Shown: piece after piece, positions 1 to 7,709 of the stretch
How the letters are laid out: each line of letters starts with the position of its first letter
How positions within the stretch are numbered: the stretch's first letter is position 1
Source: Streptomyces roseoverticillatus
GTDB lineage: Bacteria > Actinomycetota > Actinomycetes > Streptomycetales > Streptomycetaceae
Direction: 5' to 3'
Length of the DNA: 64,000 nt
Assembly (NCBI RefSeq): GCF_000719265.1
Contig: NZ_JOFL01000018.1
Location: forward strand, 1 to 64,000
Translations under genes and position numbers: made by a program
The notes under the pieces: model-generated
What the model was told of the DNA's origin: nothing
Database searches by the model: none
The model's input: only the letters and a program-made list of their open reading frames with translations

Positions 1-244
1 AGCAGCCCGCTCCCCACCAGCCCAGACCCATGCGCAAGGTCTCCTCACGCACCCGCACTCGCGACGGCAGGAGCACGGCGGCCCACCACCCACCAAGCGA
101 CAGGCACCCGACGGAGTCGCACCCCCCACCCCACCCCCCGCTGCCAGCCTGCTCTCACCCGCACCCACCCCACGGATCCGCACCCACCCCACCACCACCC
201 ACCACCCCACCCCGCCGGACGGCCCCGCCGTGGCAACCGGCGGT
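1..244. other. C-rich low-complexity stretch, no gene called
   Basis: The first 244 bases are dominated by runs of C interrupted by A on the plus strand. Short open frames exist on both strands, but their translations are almost only Pro/His/Ser or Gly/Trp/Arg, with no recognisable start context. I see no tRNA, terminator or operator that I can support. It probably lies downstream of the small membrane gene and of an unseen gene to the left. Confidence 0.4.
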
Positions 245-427
245 TCAGTGACCGCGCTTGATCCGCATGAACGTGAGCACGGCGACGGCGACCGGTACGG
301 AGAGGAGGACGCTCCAGGGGAGCAGTCCGGCCGCTACCAGAGCACCGCAGAGCGGCAGCGTGAGGAGCGTCGGGAGGGCCGGGATCAGGGCTGCGGCGGT
401 GGCAGTGCGCGGGCTGCGGCGGGTCAT
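245..427 (-). CDS. Small two-helix membrane protein (60 aa)
   Basis: I do not recognise a family. The product is 60 residues with a basic N-terminus (MTRRSPRT), two hydrophobic segments at about residues 10-33 and 38-54, and a basic C-terminus (RIKRGH). It is a small inner-membrane protein with two transmembrane helices. Its ATG overlaps the TGA of the upstream MerR-family gene by the sequence ATGA, so it is almost certainly co-transcribed and translationally coupled with that regulator. If the regulator senses a small molecule, this peptide may be an accessory factor, but nothing in the sequence proves it. Confidence 0.6.
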   Translation of the reverse strand: MTRRSPRTATAAALIPALPTLLTLPLCGALVAAGLLPWSVLLSVPVAVAVLTFMRIKRGH

Positions 428-1194
428 TCGGATGCTCCTTCGCGGGCGAGGTCCAGGTAGTCGGCCAGGTCGCCCCAGCTCTCCGTGGCGGCGGGCGGCT
501 CGCCGGACATGGCGTGCGGGGCCTCGCGCCAGGCGCCCCGTACGGCCGCGGAGGTGGCGGTGTCGCCGCCGCGGAAGCGCTCGCTCAGTTCGTCCATGCG
601 GGCCACCAGTCGCCGCACCCTGGGGTCCGTCGCCGGCACCCCGGCCGTACGGAGCCGCTCGGCCCGGCGGTACAGCTCCGGCCACTCGACCTCCAGGAGG
701 TAGTGCGCGGCGGGGCCCACGGCGGCGGCGTGGTCCTGGAGGAGCCGGAGCTGGTCCGCGTCGAGACGGTCCCGGAGGGCCTGCGCGCGGTCCGGGGCGG
801 TGGCGCCGGTGGCCTGCAGGGCGTCGAGGAGGTCGGTGGTCGCGGGGGCGCGGCCCGCGGTGAGCTCGGTGTCCAGGCGCCGGAGGCGTTCGCGCAGGGA
901 CGTGAGGGACGCGAGGGCGGCTTCCACGCCGGCCAGGTGGTCCCGTACGAGCCGGGTCGGATCGACGCCGCCGTCCAGGCAGGTGGCGATGGATTCCAGG
1001 CCGAGCCCGAGGCTCCGCAGGGCGAGCACCTGGTAGAGGCGGACGAGGTCGTCCTCGGTGTACTCCCGGTGCCCTCCCGGCGTGCGCCGGGAGGGGCTGA
1101 GCAGGCCGATGGTGTCCCAGTGGTGCAGGGTGCGCACGGTGAGGCCGCAGGCCTCGGCGAGGGCGCCCACTTTCCAGGTGCCGGAAGCGTTCAT
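424..1194 (-). CDS. MerR-family regulator with TipA-like C-terminal domain
   Basis: A transcriptional activator of about 256 aa. Residues 7-75 form a winged helix-turn-helix of the MerR family (GALAEACGLTVRTLHHWD, then a PGGHREYTEDD wing), followed by a coiled dimerisation helix. The C-terminal part, with WPELYRRAERLR and ARMDELSERFRGGD, resembles the TipAS drug-binding domain seen in TipAL, SkgA and Mta. I chose the ATG at 1194 rather than the GTG at 1215 because the palindromic operator and a -10-like CATCGT lie just upstream and would give a leaderless transcript starting at this ATG. It is probably autoregulated through that operator and co-expressed with the 60-aa membrane protein. The ligand is unknown; a thiopeptide-like or other hydrophobic compound is one possibility. 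Confidence 0.85.
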   Translation of the reverse strand: MNASGTWKVGALAEACGLTVRTLHHWDTIGLLSPSRRTPGGHREYTEDDLVRLYQVLALRSLGLGLESIATCLDGGVDPTRLVRDHLAGVEAALASLTSLRERLRRLDTELTAGRAPATTDLLDALQATGATAPDRAQALRDRLDADQLRLLQDHAAAVGPAAHYLLEVEWPELYRRAERLRTAGVPATDPRVRRLVARMDELSERFRGGDTATSAAVRGAWREAPHAMSGEPPAATESWGDLADYLDLAREGASE

Positions 1195-1200
1195 GAGGTA

Positions 1201-1231
1201 ACGATGCCTCCTCACGCGGCGTGAGGTTCAA
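1201..1231 (-). promoter_or_regulatory. tipA-like MerR promoter/operator
   Basis: On the minus strand TTGAAC (1231-1226) and CATCGT (1206-1201) are separated by 19 bases, the over-long spacer typical of MerR-activated promoters. The spacer region contains the perfect 17-base palindrome CCTCACGCCGCGTGAGG (1226-1210). The sequence closely resembles the tipA promoter of S. lividans as I remember it (CCTCACGTCACGTGAGG followed by AGG). The -10 ends seven bases before the regulator ATG. Confidence 0.75.
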
Positions 1232-1415
1232 GCCCGGGACGGCCCGGCGCCGGCCCGCCGCCCGCCGGCCCATCCGCGTCCGCCACCGTGGCTCGTCCTC
1301 ACGGCGACGCTGTCCTTCGGCGCCCCCGCGCAGTAGGGTGCGGCCCGCCGTCTCCTTCCGGTTCAGCACCTCCCGTACGCACGGACCTCCGTATCTGCGC
1401 AGAGAGGGAAGCCGC

Positions 1416-2435
1416 ATGAGGAAGAGATACAGACCCACCCGTACCGGCAGCCGTGCTCGCTCCATGCGACTCGTGGCCGCGGCCGCCCTCGCGGTGCTGT
1501 TCGCGGCCGCGCCCGGGGTCGCTTCGGCGGGTGCCCGGAGCGTGGGCAAGCCCGCGGCGGCCGAAGCGGGGCACCAGGCCAGGGCCACCGTCTTCGGTTC
1601 CTCCGTCGCCGCGGCGCGCAATGCCGACGGGCGGCTGGAGTTCTTCGGCACCAACAGCGGGGACGCGATCTTCCACCGCTTCCAGAACAGCATCGGCGGC
1701 AGTTGGTCGCCCTGGGCGCAGTTCGACGGCGGGCTGCGGGCGGTCGCCGCCGAGACCAACGCCGACGGACGCGCCGAGCTGTTCGGCGTGAACGGCGGTG
1801 GAGCGATCTTCCACCGGTGGCAGACGTCGCCGGGTGGTGCGTGGTCGGGGTGGGAGCAGTTCGACGGTGCGCTGACGTCGATCGCGGCGGCCCGTAACGC
1901 CGACGGCCGGCTGGAGATCTTCGGGGCCAACAGCGCCGGCAACGTCTATCACCGCTGGCAGACCGCCATCGGCGGCCCCTGGTCGAACTGGGCGCAATTC
2001 GACGGCGCGTTGACGCAGGTCGCCGCCGAGACCAACGCCGACGGGCGGGTGGAGCTGTTCGGTGTGAACAGCGCAGGAGGCATCTTCCACCGGTGGCAGA
2101 CGTCGCCGGGTGGTTCGTGGTCGGGGTGGGAGCAGTTCGACGGTGCGCTGACGTCGATCGCGGCAGCGCGCAATGCCGACGGGCGGCTGGAGATCTTCGG
2201 CACCAACAGCGGGGACGCGATCTTCCACCGCTTCCAGACCACCATCGGCGGCGGCTGGTCGCCCTGGGCGCAGTTCGACGGCGCGCTGAGCCAGGTCGCC
2301 GCGGAGACGAACGCCGACGGCCGCGTGGAGCTGTTCGGCGTGAACAGCGGCGGATACCCCTTCCACCGCTGGCAGACCGCCATCGGCGGCCCCTGGTCGA
2401 ACTGGGTCCAGTTCGACGGCCTGCTGAGGGGCTGA
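1416..2435 (+). CDS. Secreted PLL-type beta-propeller (lectin-like) repeat protein
   Basis: The 339-aa product has a Sec signal peptide (basic RKRYRPTRTGSRARS, then LVAAAALAVLFAAAPGVASA) with likely cleavage after ASA near residue 37. The mature part is six tandem repeats of about 46 residues, each with the pattern NADGRxExFGxNS, HRWQT or HRFQ, and W(S/G)xWxQFDG. This is the DUF346/PLL propeller repeat of bacterial fucose-binding lectins such as PLL and of surface glycan-binding proteins. Odd and even units alternate between AARNADGR and AETNADGR, so the DNA repeats with a 276-bp period. The start follows GAGGGA. An earlier in-frame ATG at 1221 lies in the regulator operator and is unlikely. 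It acts outside the cell; the sugar ligand is not predictable. Confidence 0.8.
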   Translation: MRKRYRPTRTGSRARSMRLVAAAALAVLFAAAPGVASAGARSVGKPAAAEAGHQARATVFGSSVAAARNADGRLEFFGTNSGDAIFHRFQNSIGGSWSPWAQFDGGLRAVAAETNADGRAELFGVNGGGAIFHRWQTSPGGAWSGWEQFDGALTSIAAARNADGRLEIFGANSAGNVYHRWQTAIGGPWSNWAQFDGALTQVAAETNADGRVELFGVNSAGGIFHRWQTSPGGSWSGWEQFDGALTSIAAARNADGRLEIFGTNSGDAIFHRFQTTIGGGWSPWAQFDGALSQVAAETNADGRVELFGVNSGGYPFHRWQTAIGGPWSNWVQFDGLLRG

Positions 2436-2565
2436 CGCCGGGGCGCCACCTTCCCACCGCCCTCCCGCCACCTTCCCACCGCCTTCCCACCCTCCCCGTC
2501 CGGCTGGCCGGAACCCGTCCACCCGGGCAGCCGTGGGCCGGGAAGGTGTGGGGCAAGATGGGCCT

Positions 2566-4134
2566 ATGGGGACCTTCGCTGCGCACGATGGTCTGATCGC
2601 CGGCCGGTACCGCCTGTCCGGGCGGATAGGGCGCGGCGGCATGGGCACCGTATGGCGTGCCACCGACGAGCTGCTGGAGCGGCAAGTCGCTGTCAAAGAG
2701 CTCCATATGGATGAGATGGATGAGAGTGACGGCGATAACGGAACCTGTCCCGCCGGTCTCTCCGACTGCGACCGTACGCTCCGCGAGGCTCGCGCGGCCG
2801 CGCTCATCAGTCATCCGAACGTCGTCGCGCTCCACGACATCGTCGTGCAGGACGCCCGGCCCTGGATCGTGATGGAGCTCGTGGACGGGCGCGCCCTGTC
2901 CGAAGTGCTGGCCGCCGAGGGGCCGGTGGGCCCGCGGGAGACGGCGCGGATCGCGATCGCCCTGCTCTCCGCCCTGCGCGCCGCGCACGCCCGCGGAGTC
3001 CTGCACCGCGACATCAAGCCACCGAACGTCCTCCTGGAGACGGCGACCGGCCGCGTCGTCCTGACCGACTTCGGTGTCGCCCAGGTCCGCGGCGCGACGA
3101 CGATCAGCGAGACGGGCGCGTTCGTGGGGTCGCCGGAGTACACGGCGCCGGAGCGCATGTCGGGCGGTTCCGCCGGGCCCGCGTCCGACCTGTGGTCCCT
3201 GGGGGTGCTGATGTGCGCGGCGCTGAGCGGGGTGACGCCCTTCCGTCGCGACTCGCTGGGCGGCATCCTGCACGCGGTCGTCCACGACGAGATACGCCCG
3301 CCCGCCGCCGCGGCGCCCCTCCTGCCCGTCGTTTGGGGGCTGCTGGAGCGCGATCCCGCGCGGCGGATGGGCGCCGACGAGGCCGAGCGGCTGTTACGGG
3401 GCTATCTGGCCTCCGGAAGGGTCGGCGACGGCCCGGGCGGAGGCCCCGCCCCGTACCCGCCGGGCGGCCCCCCGTACAGCCCCCGCGGCCGCACCGTCCT
3501 CATGGCCGCCGTCGCCGTCGTCACCCTCGCCGGCACCGGCGCCGGCCTCGCCGTCCTGCTGACCGAGCGCGGCACGGAGGGCGGCCGCCCCGCGCAGGTG
3601 TCCAGCGGTCCACTCGTCCGCTCGCCGGGCCCGCCCGTCACCCGCGAACCCCCGGCCAGCGCCCCCGTAGACGCCCCGGAGGGCTATCACGCGGTGCAGG
3701 ACCCGGCCGGCTTCGCGCTCGCCGTGCCGGACGGCTTCACCCGCTCCTTCGAGCCCCCGCGCGTCTTCTACTACGCCCCGGACCGGCAGACCCGCCTCGC
3801 CGTCGTCATCCAGGACCTCCAGCCCGGCGGCGCCGCGGCCGCCCTGCGCGCCTCCGCCGCCGCGGCCCCCGAGCGCTATCCGGGTTACCGCGCCGCCACC
3901 CTCCGCGAGACCACCCGCAAGGGATACCCGGGCGCCTCCTGGGAGTTCACCTGGGACGGCCCCGAAGCCGGGGCGGGCGGGGCGCTGCGGACGTACGACA
4001 CCTGCTGGGACGAGGGCGGCAAGATGTACGAGGTGTGGGTCGCGGGCCCGGCGGGGAAAGCGGCGCAGACGAAACGGCACTTCGATGTCGTCCTGGAGAC
4101 GTTCATACGGATCCGGCCCGTATCGAGCCCTTAG
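2566..4134 (+). CDS. Membrane Ser/Thr protein kinase (PknB class)
   Basis: A 522-aa transmembrane kinase. The catalytic domain (about residues 14-290) has the glycine loop GRGGMGTV, the ATP lysine in VAVKE (K44), HRDIKPPN, DFG and an APE-type motif (TAPER). A short acidic insertion follows the lysine. A proline-rich linker leads to one transmembrane helix (LMAAVAVVTLAGTGAGLAVLL) and an extracytoplasmic domain of about 165 residues beginning YHAVQDPAGFALAVPDGF. That domain recurs in the two other kinases in this window and in the protein at 57453-58454. There are no PASTA repeats. The start at 2566 puts the kinase domain near the N-terminus; a GTG at 2533 is possible but adds nothing recognisable. 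No strong ribosome-binding site is visible. The gene is followed after 112 bases by a second kinase. Confidence 0.9.
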   Translation: MGTFAAHDGLIAGRYRLSGRIGRGGMGTVWRATDELLERQVAVKELHMDEMDESDGDNGTCPAGLSDCDRTLREARAAALISHPNVVALHDIVVQDARPWIVMELVDGRALSEVLAAEGPVGPRETARIAIALLSALRAAHARGVLHRDIKPPNVLLETATGRVVLTDFGVAQVRGATTISETGAFVGSPEYTAPERMSGGSAGPASDLWSLGVLMCAALSGVTPFRRDSLGGILHAVVHDEIRPPAAAAPLLPVVWGLLERDPARRMGADEAERLLRGYLASGRVGDGPGGGPAPYPPGGPPYSPRGRTVLMAAVAVVTLAGTGAGLAVLLTERGTEGGRPAQVSSGPLVRSPGPPVTREPPASAPVDAPEGYHAVQDPAGFALAVPDGFTRSFEPPRVFYYAPDRQTRLAVVIQDLQPGGAAAALRASAAAAPERYPGYRAATLRETTRKGYPGASWEFTWDGPEAGAGGALRTYDTCWDEGGKMYEVWVAGPAGKAAQTKRHFDVVLETFIRIRPVSSP

Positions 4135-4136
4135 GT

Positions 4137-4191
4137 CTGTAAGTTCGGTAACTTTCTGTATCTTCTGTAAGGTCTGTAGGCCCGTAAGGGG
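4137..4191. repeat. Degenerate 9-bp tandem repeats between two kinase genes
   Basis: Units resembling CTGTAAGTT start at 4137, 4146, 4156, 4165 and 4174, with a weaker one near 4183. The spacing is 9 bases except for one extra T. The stretch is clearly more A+T rich than its surroundings. It lies between the stop of the first kinase and the start of the second (4247), so it could be an operator array or part of the promoter. Confidence 0.5.
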
Positions 4192-4246
4192 ATGGTTTGC
4201 GCCTTCAAGGTGCGCCTGCCTGCGCCCCCTTGGTAATGATGGGGCC

Positions 4247-5932
4247 ATGACGAACGACGGGGGACGGCCGAACCGGCCCGGCAGCGCCGGTGAGCCCACC
4301 AGCTACGACCTTCAGCCACCGAACCGGGCGGTCGCGACGGCCCCCGCGCCCGCCGCTCCGCCGGCTCCGGCGGGCCCGCACACCGCCCCCGCGGCCGAGC
4401 CCGGCGCCGGCCGCCGCATCGGCAACCGCTACCGGCTGATCTCCCGCCTCGGACACGGCGGCATGGGCACCGTCTGGAAGGCCCACGACGAGGTCGTCGA
4501 CCGCGAAGTCGCCGTCAAGGAGCCGCGCGTACCGGACCACCTCCCCGCGTCCGTGCGGGAGAACGTCCACCAGCGCATGCAGCGCGAGGCCCGCGCCGCG
4601 GCCCGCGTCGCCCACCCCTCGGTCGTCGCCGTCCACGACGTCGTCGTCGAGGACGGGCGTCCCTGGATCGTCATGGAGCTCGTCCGCGGCCACTCGCTCG
4701 GCGACCGGCTGTCCGACGGCACCCTCGACCCGCGCGAGGCCGCCCGCATCGGCCTGGCCGTCCTCGACGCGCTCGGCGCCGCCCACGAGGCCGGCGTCCT
4801 GCACCGCGACGTCAAGCCGGACAACGTGCTCCTCGGCCGCGGCGACCGCGTCGTCCTCACCGACTTCGGCATCGCGCAGATCGAGGGCGAGCAGGGCCTC
4901 ACGGAGACGGGCGCGTTCGTCGGCTCACCCGAGTACGTCGCGCCCGAGCGCGTCCTGGGGCAGCGGCCGGGTCCCGAGTCCGACCTGTGGTCCCTGGGCG
5001 TCGTGCTGTACGCGGCGGTGGAGGGCGTCTCCCCGTTCCGCCGCTCCAACACCCAGGCCACCATGCAGGCCATCCTGTCGGCGGAGCCGCAGATGCCGTC
5101 CCGCGGTGCGGGCGTCCTCGGCGCGCTCGTCATGCGGATGCTCCACAAGAACCCGGCGGCCCGGCCCGGCGCCGCCGAGATCCGGCAGACCCTGGAGGCG
5201 CTCGCCCGCCCGGCGCCGCCCGGGCAGTCCGCCTTCAGCGCCTCCCGCACGCAGCCCACCGGCAGCAAGTGGGTCCCGCCCGTCCTGCAGGGCAACCGCA
5301 AGGCGCAGTGGGGGCTCGGCGCCGGCGTGGTGGCCGTGGCGACGGCCTCGGCGCTGCTGATCGTCAACCCGTTCGCCGTCGGGCCGGCCATCCCGCTGCA
5401 CTGGAAGGTGCGGGACGAGCCGGAGATCGTACGGGCGTCGATGGCGGTGCCGGAGGACTACACGAAGTCGGTCGACACCAACGCCAACTGGGTCTACTTC
5501 CAGGACCCCAGCGGCGTCTTCGGGATCTCACTGGACCTGGACACCGCCGAACAGCGGAAGAAGAACACGGGGGACAGGGAGCCGAAGAGCATCGCCTCCG
5601 CCGAGGAGGAGGCCAAGAGGATCGTCCGGGTGAACACGGAGGACTCGGCGACCAAGCTCCGGGACGCCAAGGCGACCACGGTCAAGACGTCCCCGTACCA
5701 GGGCATGCAGACCGCAGAGGTCCACACCGTCTTCCACCGGAACGGTTCCGACGAAGCCGACCCCATGACCCTCACGCGCTCGTGGGTCGTCGTCAACGAC
5801 ACGAAGACCGCCATGTGGCTGCTGCAAGTGCGGATGCCCGAGAAGGGGCAGGCCCGCAAGGACGGCGACAAGCTCTTCGACGACGTCCTCAAGTATCTGA
5901 AGATCCAGGACACGAAGATCCAGGATCAGTAA
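4247..5932 (+). CDS. Membrane Ser/Thr protein kinase (PknB class)
   Basis: A 561-aa kinase with a Pro/Ala-rich N-terminal tail of about 55 residues. The kinase domain (about 60-325) has GHGGMGTVW, the lysine in VAVKE (K91), HRDVKPDN, DFG and VAPER. A linker is followed by one transmembrane helix (LGAGVVAVATASALLIV) and an extracytoplasmic sensor-like domain starting near MAVPEDYTKSVD. This domain is a more charged variant of the one in the preceding kinase. ATG codons at 4236 and 4239 are out of frame; the ATG at 4247 is the first good in-frame start. The two neighbouring kinases probably arose by duplication but have diverged in the outer domain, so they may answer different signals. Confidence 0.9.
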   Translation: MTNDGGRPNRPGSAGEPTSYDLQPPNRAVATAPAPAAPPAPAGPHTAPAAEPGAGRRIGNRYRLISRLGHGGMGTVWKAHDEVVDREVAVKEPRVPDHLPASVRENVHQRMQREARAAARVAHPSVVAVHDVVVEDGRPWIVMELVRGHSLGDRLSDGTLDPREAARIGLAVLDALGAAHEAGVLHRDVKPDNVLLGRGDRVVLTDFGIAQIEGEQGLTETGAFVGSPEYVAPERVLGQRPGPESDLWSLGVVLYAAVEGVSPFRRSNTQATMQAILSAEPQMPSRGAGVLGALVMRMLHKNPAARPGAAEIRQTLEALARPAPPGQSAFSASRTQPTGSKWVPPVLQGNRKAQWGLGAGVVAVATASALLIVNPFAVGPAIPLHWKVRDEPEIVRASMAVPEDYTKSVDTNANWVYFQDPSGVFGISLDLDTAEQRKKNTGDREPKSIASAEEEAKRIVRVNTEDSATKLRDAKATTVKTSPYQGMQTAEVHTVFHRNGSDEADPMTLTRSWVVVNDTKTAMWLLQVRMPEKGQARKDGDKLFDDVLKYLKIQDTKIQDQ

Positions 5933-5979
5933 TTACCCACGGGTATTCAAGCGGTACGGGTCCGTCATACGCTCCCCGT

Positions 5980-7629
5980 ATGACGGACTCGGCACACACC
6001 GCACCCGTGGCAGCAGCACCGGCACCAGCGGCGGCAGGGAGCCCGCCCGCCGGCGGCAACCCCGTTGCCCCGCCCGGAAGTCGCACTCCAGCCGATGTCG
6101 TCACTCCCGCCCTCGTCGCCCGCCTCACCCGCCCCGTCGTGGGCTCCGGCGCCACCGTCAGTCACACGCCCCTGACCGGCCTGCAACTCGCCGGGCTGCC
6201 CGAGTCCACCCCTGAGGACGTGGCCACCGCCTTCGCGCGCGCCCGCGAGGCGCAGCAGCACTGGGCGACCGTGCCCGTGGGCGCGCGCGCCGCCGTTCTG
6301 CTGCGCTTCCACGACCTGCTCCTCGACCGGCAGTCCGAGGTCCTCGACCTCATCCAGGCGGAGACCGGCAAGGCCCGCCTGCACGCCCACGAGGAAGTGC
6401 AGGCCGTGGCCGTCGGCGCCCGCCACTACGGGCGCAGGGGGCCCGCCTACCTGCGGCCGAAGGGGCACGCGGGCGTCCTCCCCGTCCTGACCAAGGTCAC
6501 CGAGCTGCGCCACCCGCGCGGCGTCGTCGGCCAGATCGCCCCCTGGAACTACCCGCTGGAACTGTCCGTGGGAGACGCCCTGCCCGCGTTCGTGGCCGGC
6601 AACGCCGTCGTGATGAAGCCCGACACCGGGACGGCCCTGACCGCCCTGTGGGCGCGCGAGCTGCTGGTCGAGGCGGGGCTGCCGGAGGAGGTCTGGCAGG
6701 TCGTGATCGGCGACGGCCCGGTCGTCGGCCCGGCCCTCGTCGCGCACGCCGACTACGTCTCCTTCACCGGCTCCACGCGCACCGGCCGCGAGGTCGCCCA
6801 GGGCGCCGCGGCCCGCCTGATCGGCTCCTCGCTCGAACTCGGCGGCAAGAACGCCATGCTCGTCCTCCACGACGCCGACGTCGAGAAGGCCGCCGCGGGC
6901 GCCGTCCGCGGCTGCTTCTCGTCCGCCGGCCAGCTGTGCATCTCCATCGAGCGGCTGTACGTGCACGAGTCCGTCGCCGACGCGTTCCTGGAGCGCTTCA
7001 CCGCCCGCGCGAAGGCGCTGCGGCTCGGCACGGGCCTCGCCTACGGCGCCGACATGGGCTCCCTCGCCTCGCAGCGCCAGCTGGACGCCGTGGTGCGGCA
7101 CGTCGATGACGCCGTCGCGCAGGGCGCCACCGTCCTCGCGGGCGGCCGCCCGCGGCCCGACGTCGGCCCGTTCTTCTACGAGCCGACGGTCCTCGACGGC
7201 GTGAAGCCGTCCATGGCCGTGTGCGGCGAGGAGACCTTCGGGCCCGTCGTCTCCGTCTACCGCTTCCGGGACGAGGACGAGGTCGTCGACCTCGCGAACG
7301 CCACCCCGTACGGGCTCAACGCGAGCGTCTGGACCGCGGACGGGCGCCGCGGCCGGGCGGTCGCGGCGCGGCTCCGTACCGGCACCGTCAACGTCAATGA
7401 GGCCTACGCGGCCGCGTACGGCAGCGCGCGGGCCCCCATGGGCGGCATGGGCGAGTCCGGGCTGGGCCGCCGCCACGGCTCCGAGGGCATCCTCAAGTAC
7501 ACCGAGGCCCAGACGGTCGCCCACCAGCGCGTCGTACCGCTCGCGCCGGCCTTCGGGCTGGACGACGCGAAGTACGCGGAGGTCATGACCCAGGGCCTGC
7601 GGCTGCTGAAGGCACTGCGCCTGCGCTGA
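5980..7629 (+). CDS. Succinate-semialdehyde dehydrogenase family aldehyde dehydrogenase
   Basis: NAD(P)-dependent aldehyde dehydrogenase of 549 aa, closest in layout to actinobacterial GabD2 enzymes that oxidise succinate semialdehyde to succinate. Visible motifs are the cofactor-binding IAPWNYPLELS, the glycine motif FTGSTRTG, the catalytic glutamate in LELGGKN, the catalytic cysteine in GQLCISIER, and EETFGPVV. The N-terminal 45 residues are Ala/Pro rich and outside the fold. The ATG at 5980 has no Shine-Dalgarno sequence, but CATACG lies about 8 bases upstream, so the transcript may be leaderless. The gene is followed after 80 bases by a GMC oxidase, and the two may form one transcription unit for alcohol/aldehyde oxidation. 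The exact substrate is inferred, not shown. Confidence 0.88.
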   Translation: MTDSAHTAPVAAAPAPAAAGSPPAGGNPVAPPGSRTPADVVTPALVARLTRPVVGSGATVSHTPLTGLQLAGLPESTPEDVATAFARAREAQQHWATVPVGARAAVLLRFHDLLLDRQSEVLDLIQAETGKARLHAHEEVQAVAVGARHYGRRGPAYLRPKGHAGVLPVLTKVTELRHPRGVVGQIAPWNYPLELSVGDALPAFVAGNAVVMKPDTGTALTALWARELLVEAGLPEEVWQVVIGDGPVVGPALVAHADYVSFTGSTRTGREVAQGAAARLIGSSLELGGKNAMLVLHDADVEKAAAGAVRGCFSSAGQLCISIERLYVHESVADAFLERFTARAKALRLGTGLAYGADMGSLASQRQLDAVVRHVDDAVAQGATVLAGGRPRPDVGPFFYEPTVLDGVKPSMAVCGEETFGPVVSVYRFRDEDEVVDLANATPYGLNASVWTADGRRGRAVAARLRTGTVNVNEAYAAAYGSARAPMGGMGESGLGRRHGSEGILKYTEAQTVAHQRVVPLAPAFGLDDAKYAEVMTQGLRLLKALRLR

Positions 7630-7709
7630 CCGTCGTGCGCCCCCTGCACGCGCCGCACGTTTTCGTACGGCCCGCACTTTCTCGTACGACCCCGGAGGAA
7701 CGGAGAGCA

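Noticed and set aside
245..1942. Long minus-strand frame of 565 codons
   Set aside because: It runs antisense through the secreted propeller gene and out of frame through the MerR gene. Only its last 60 codons match a plausible gene.
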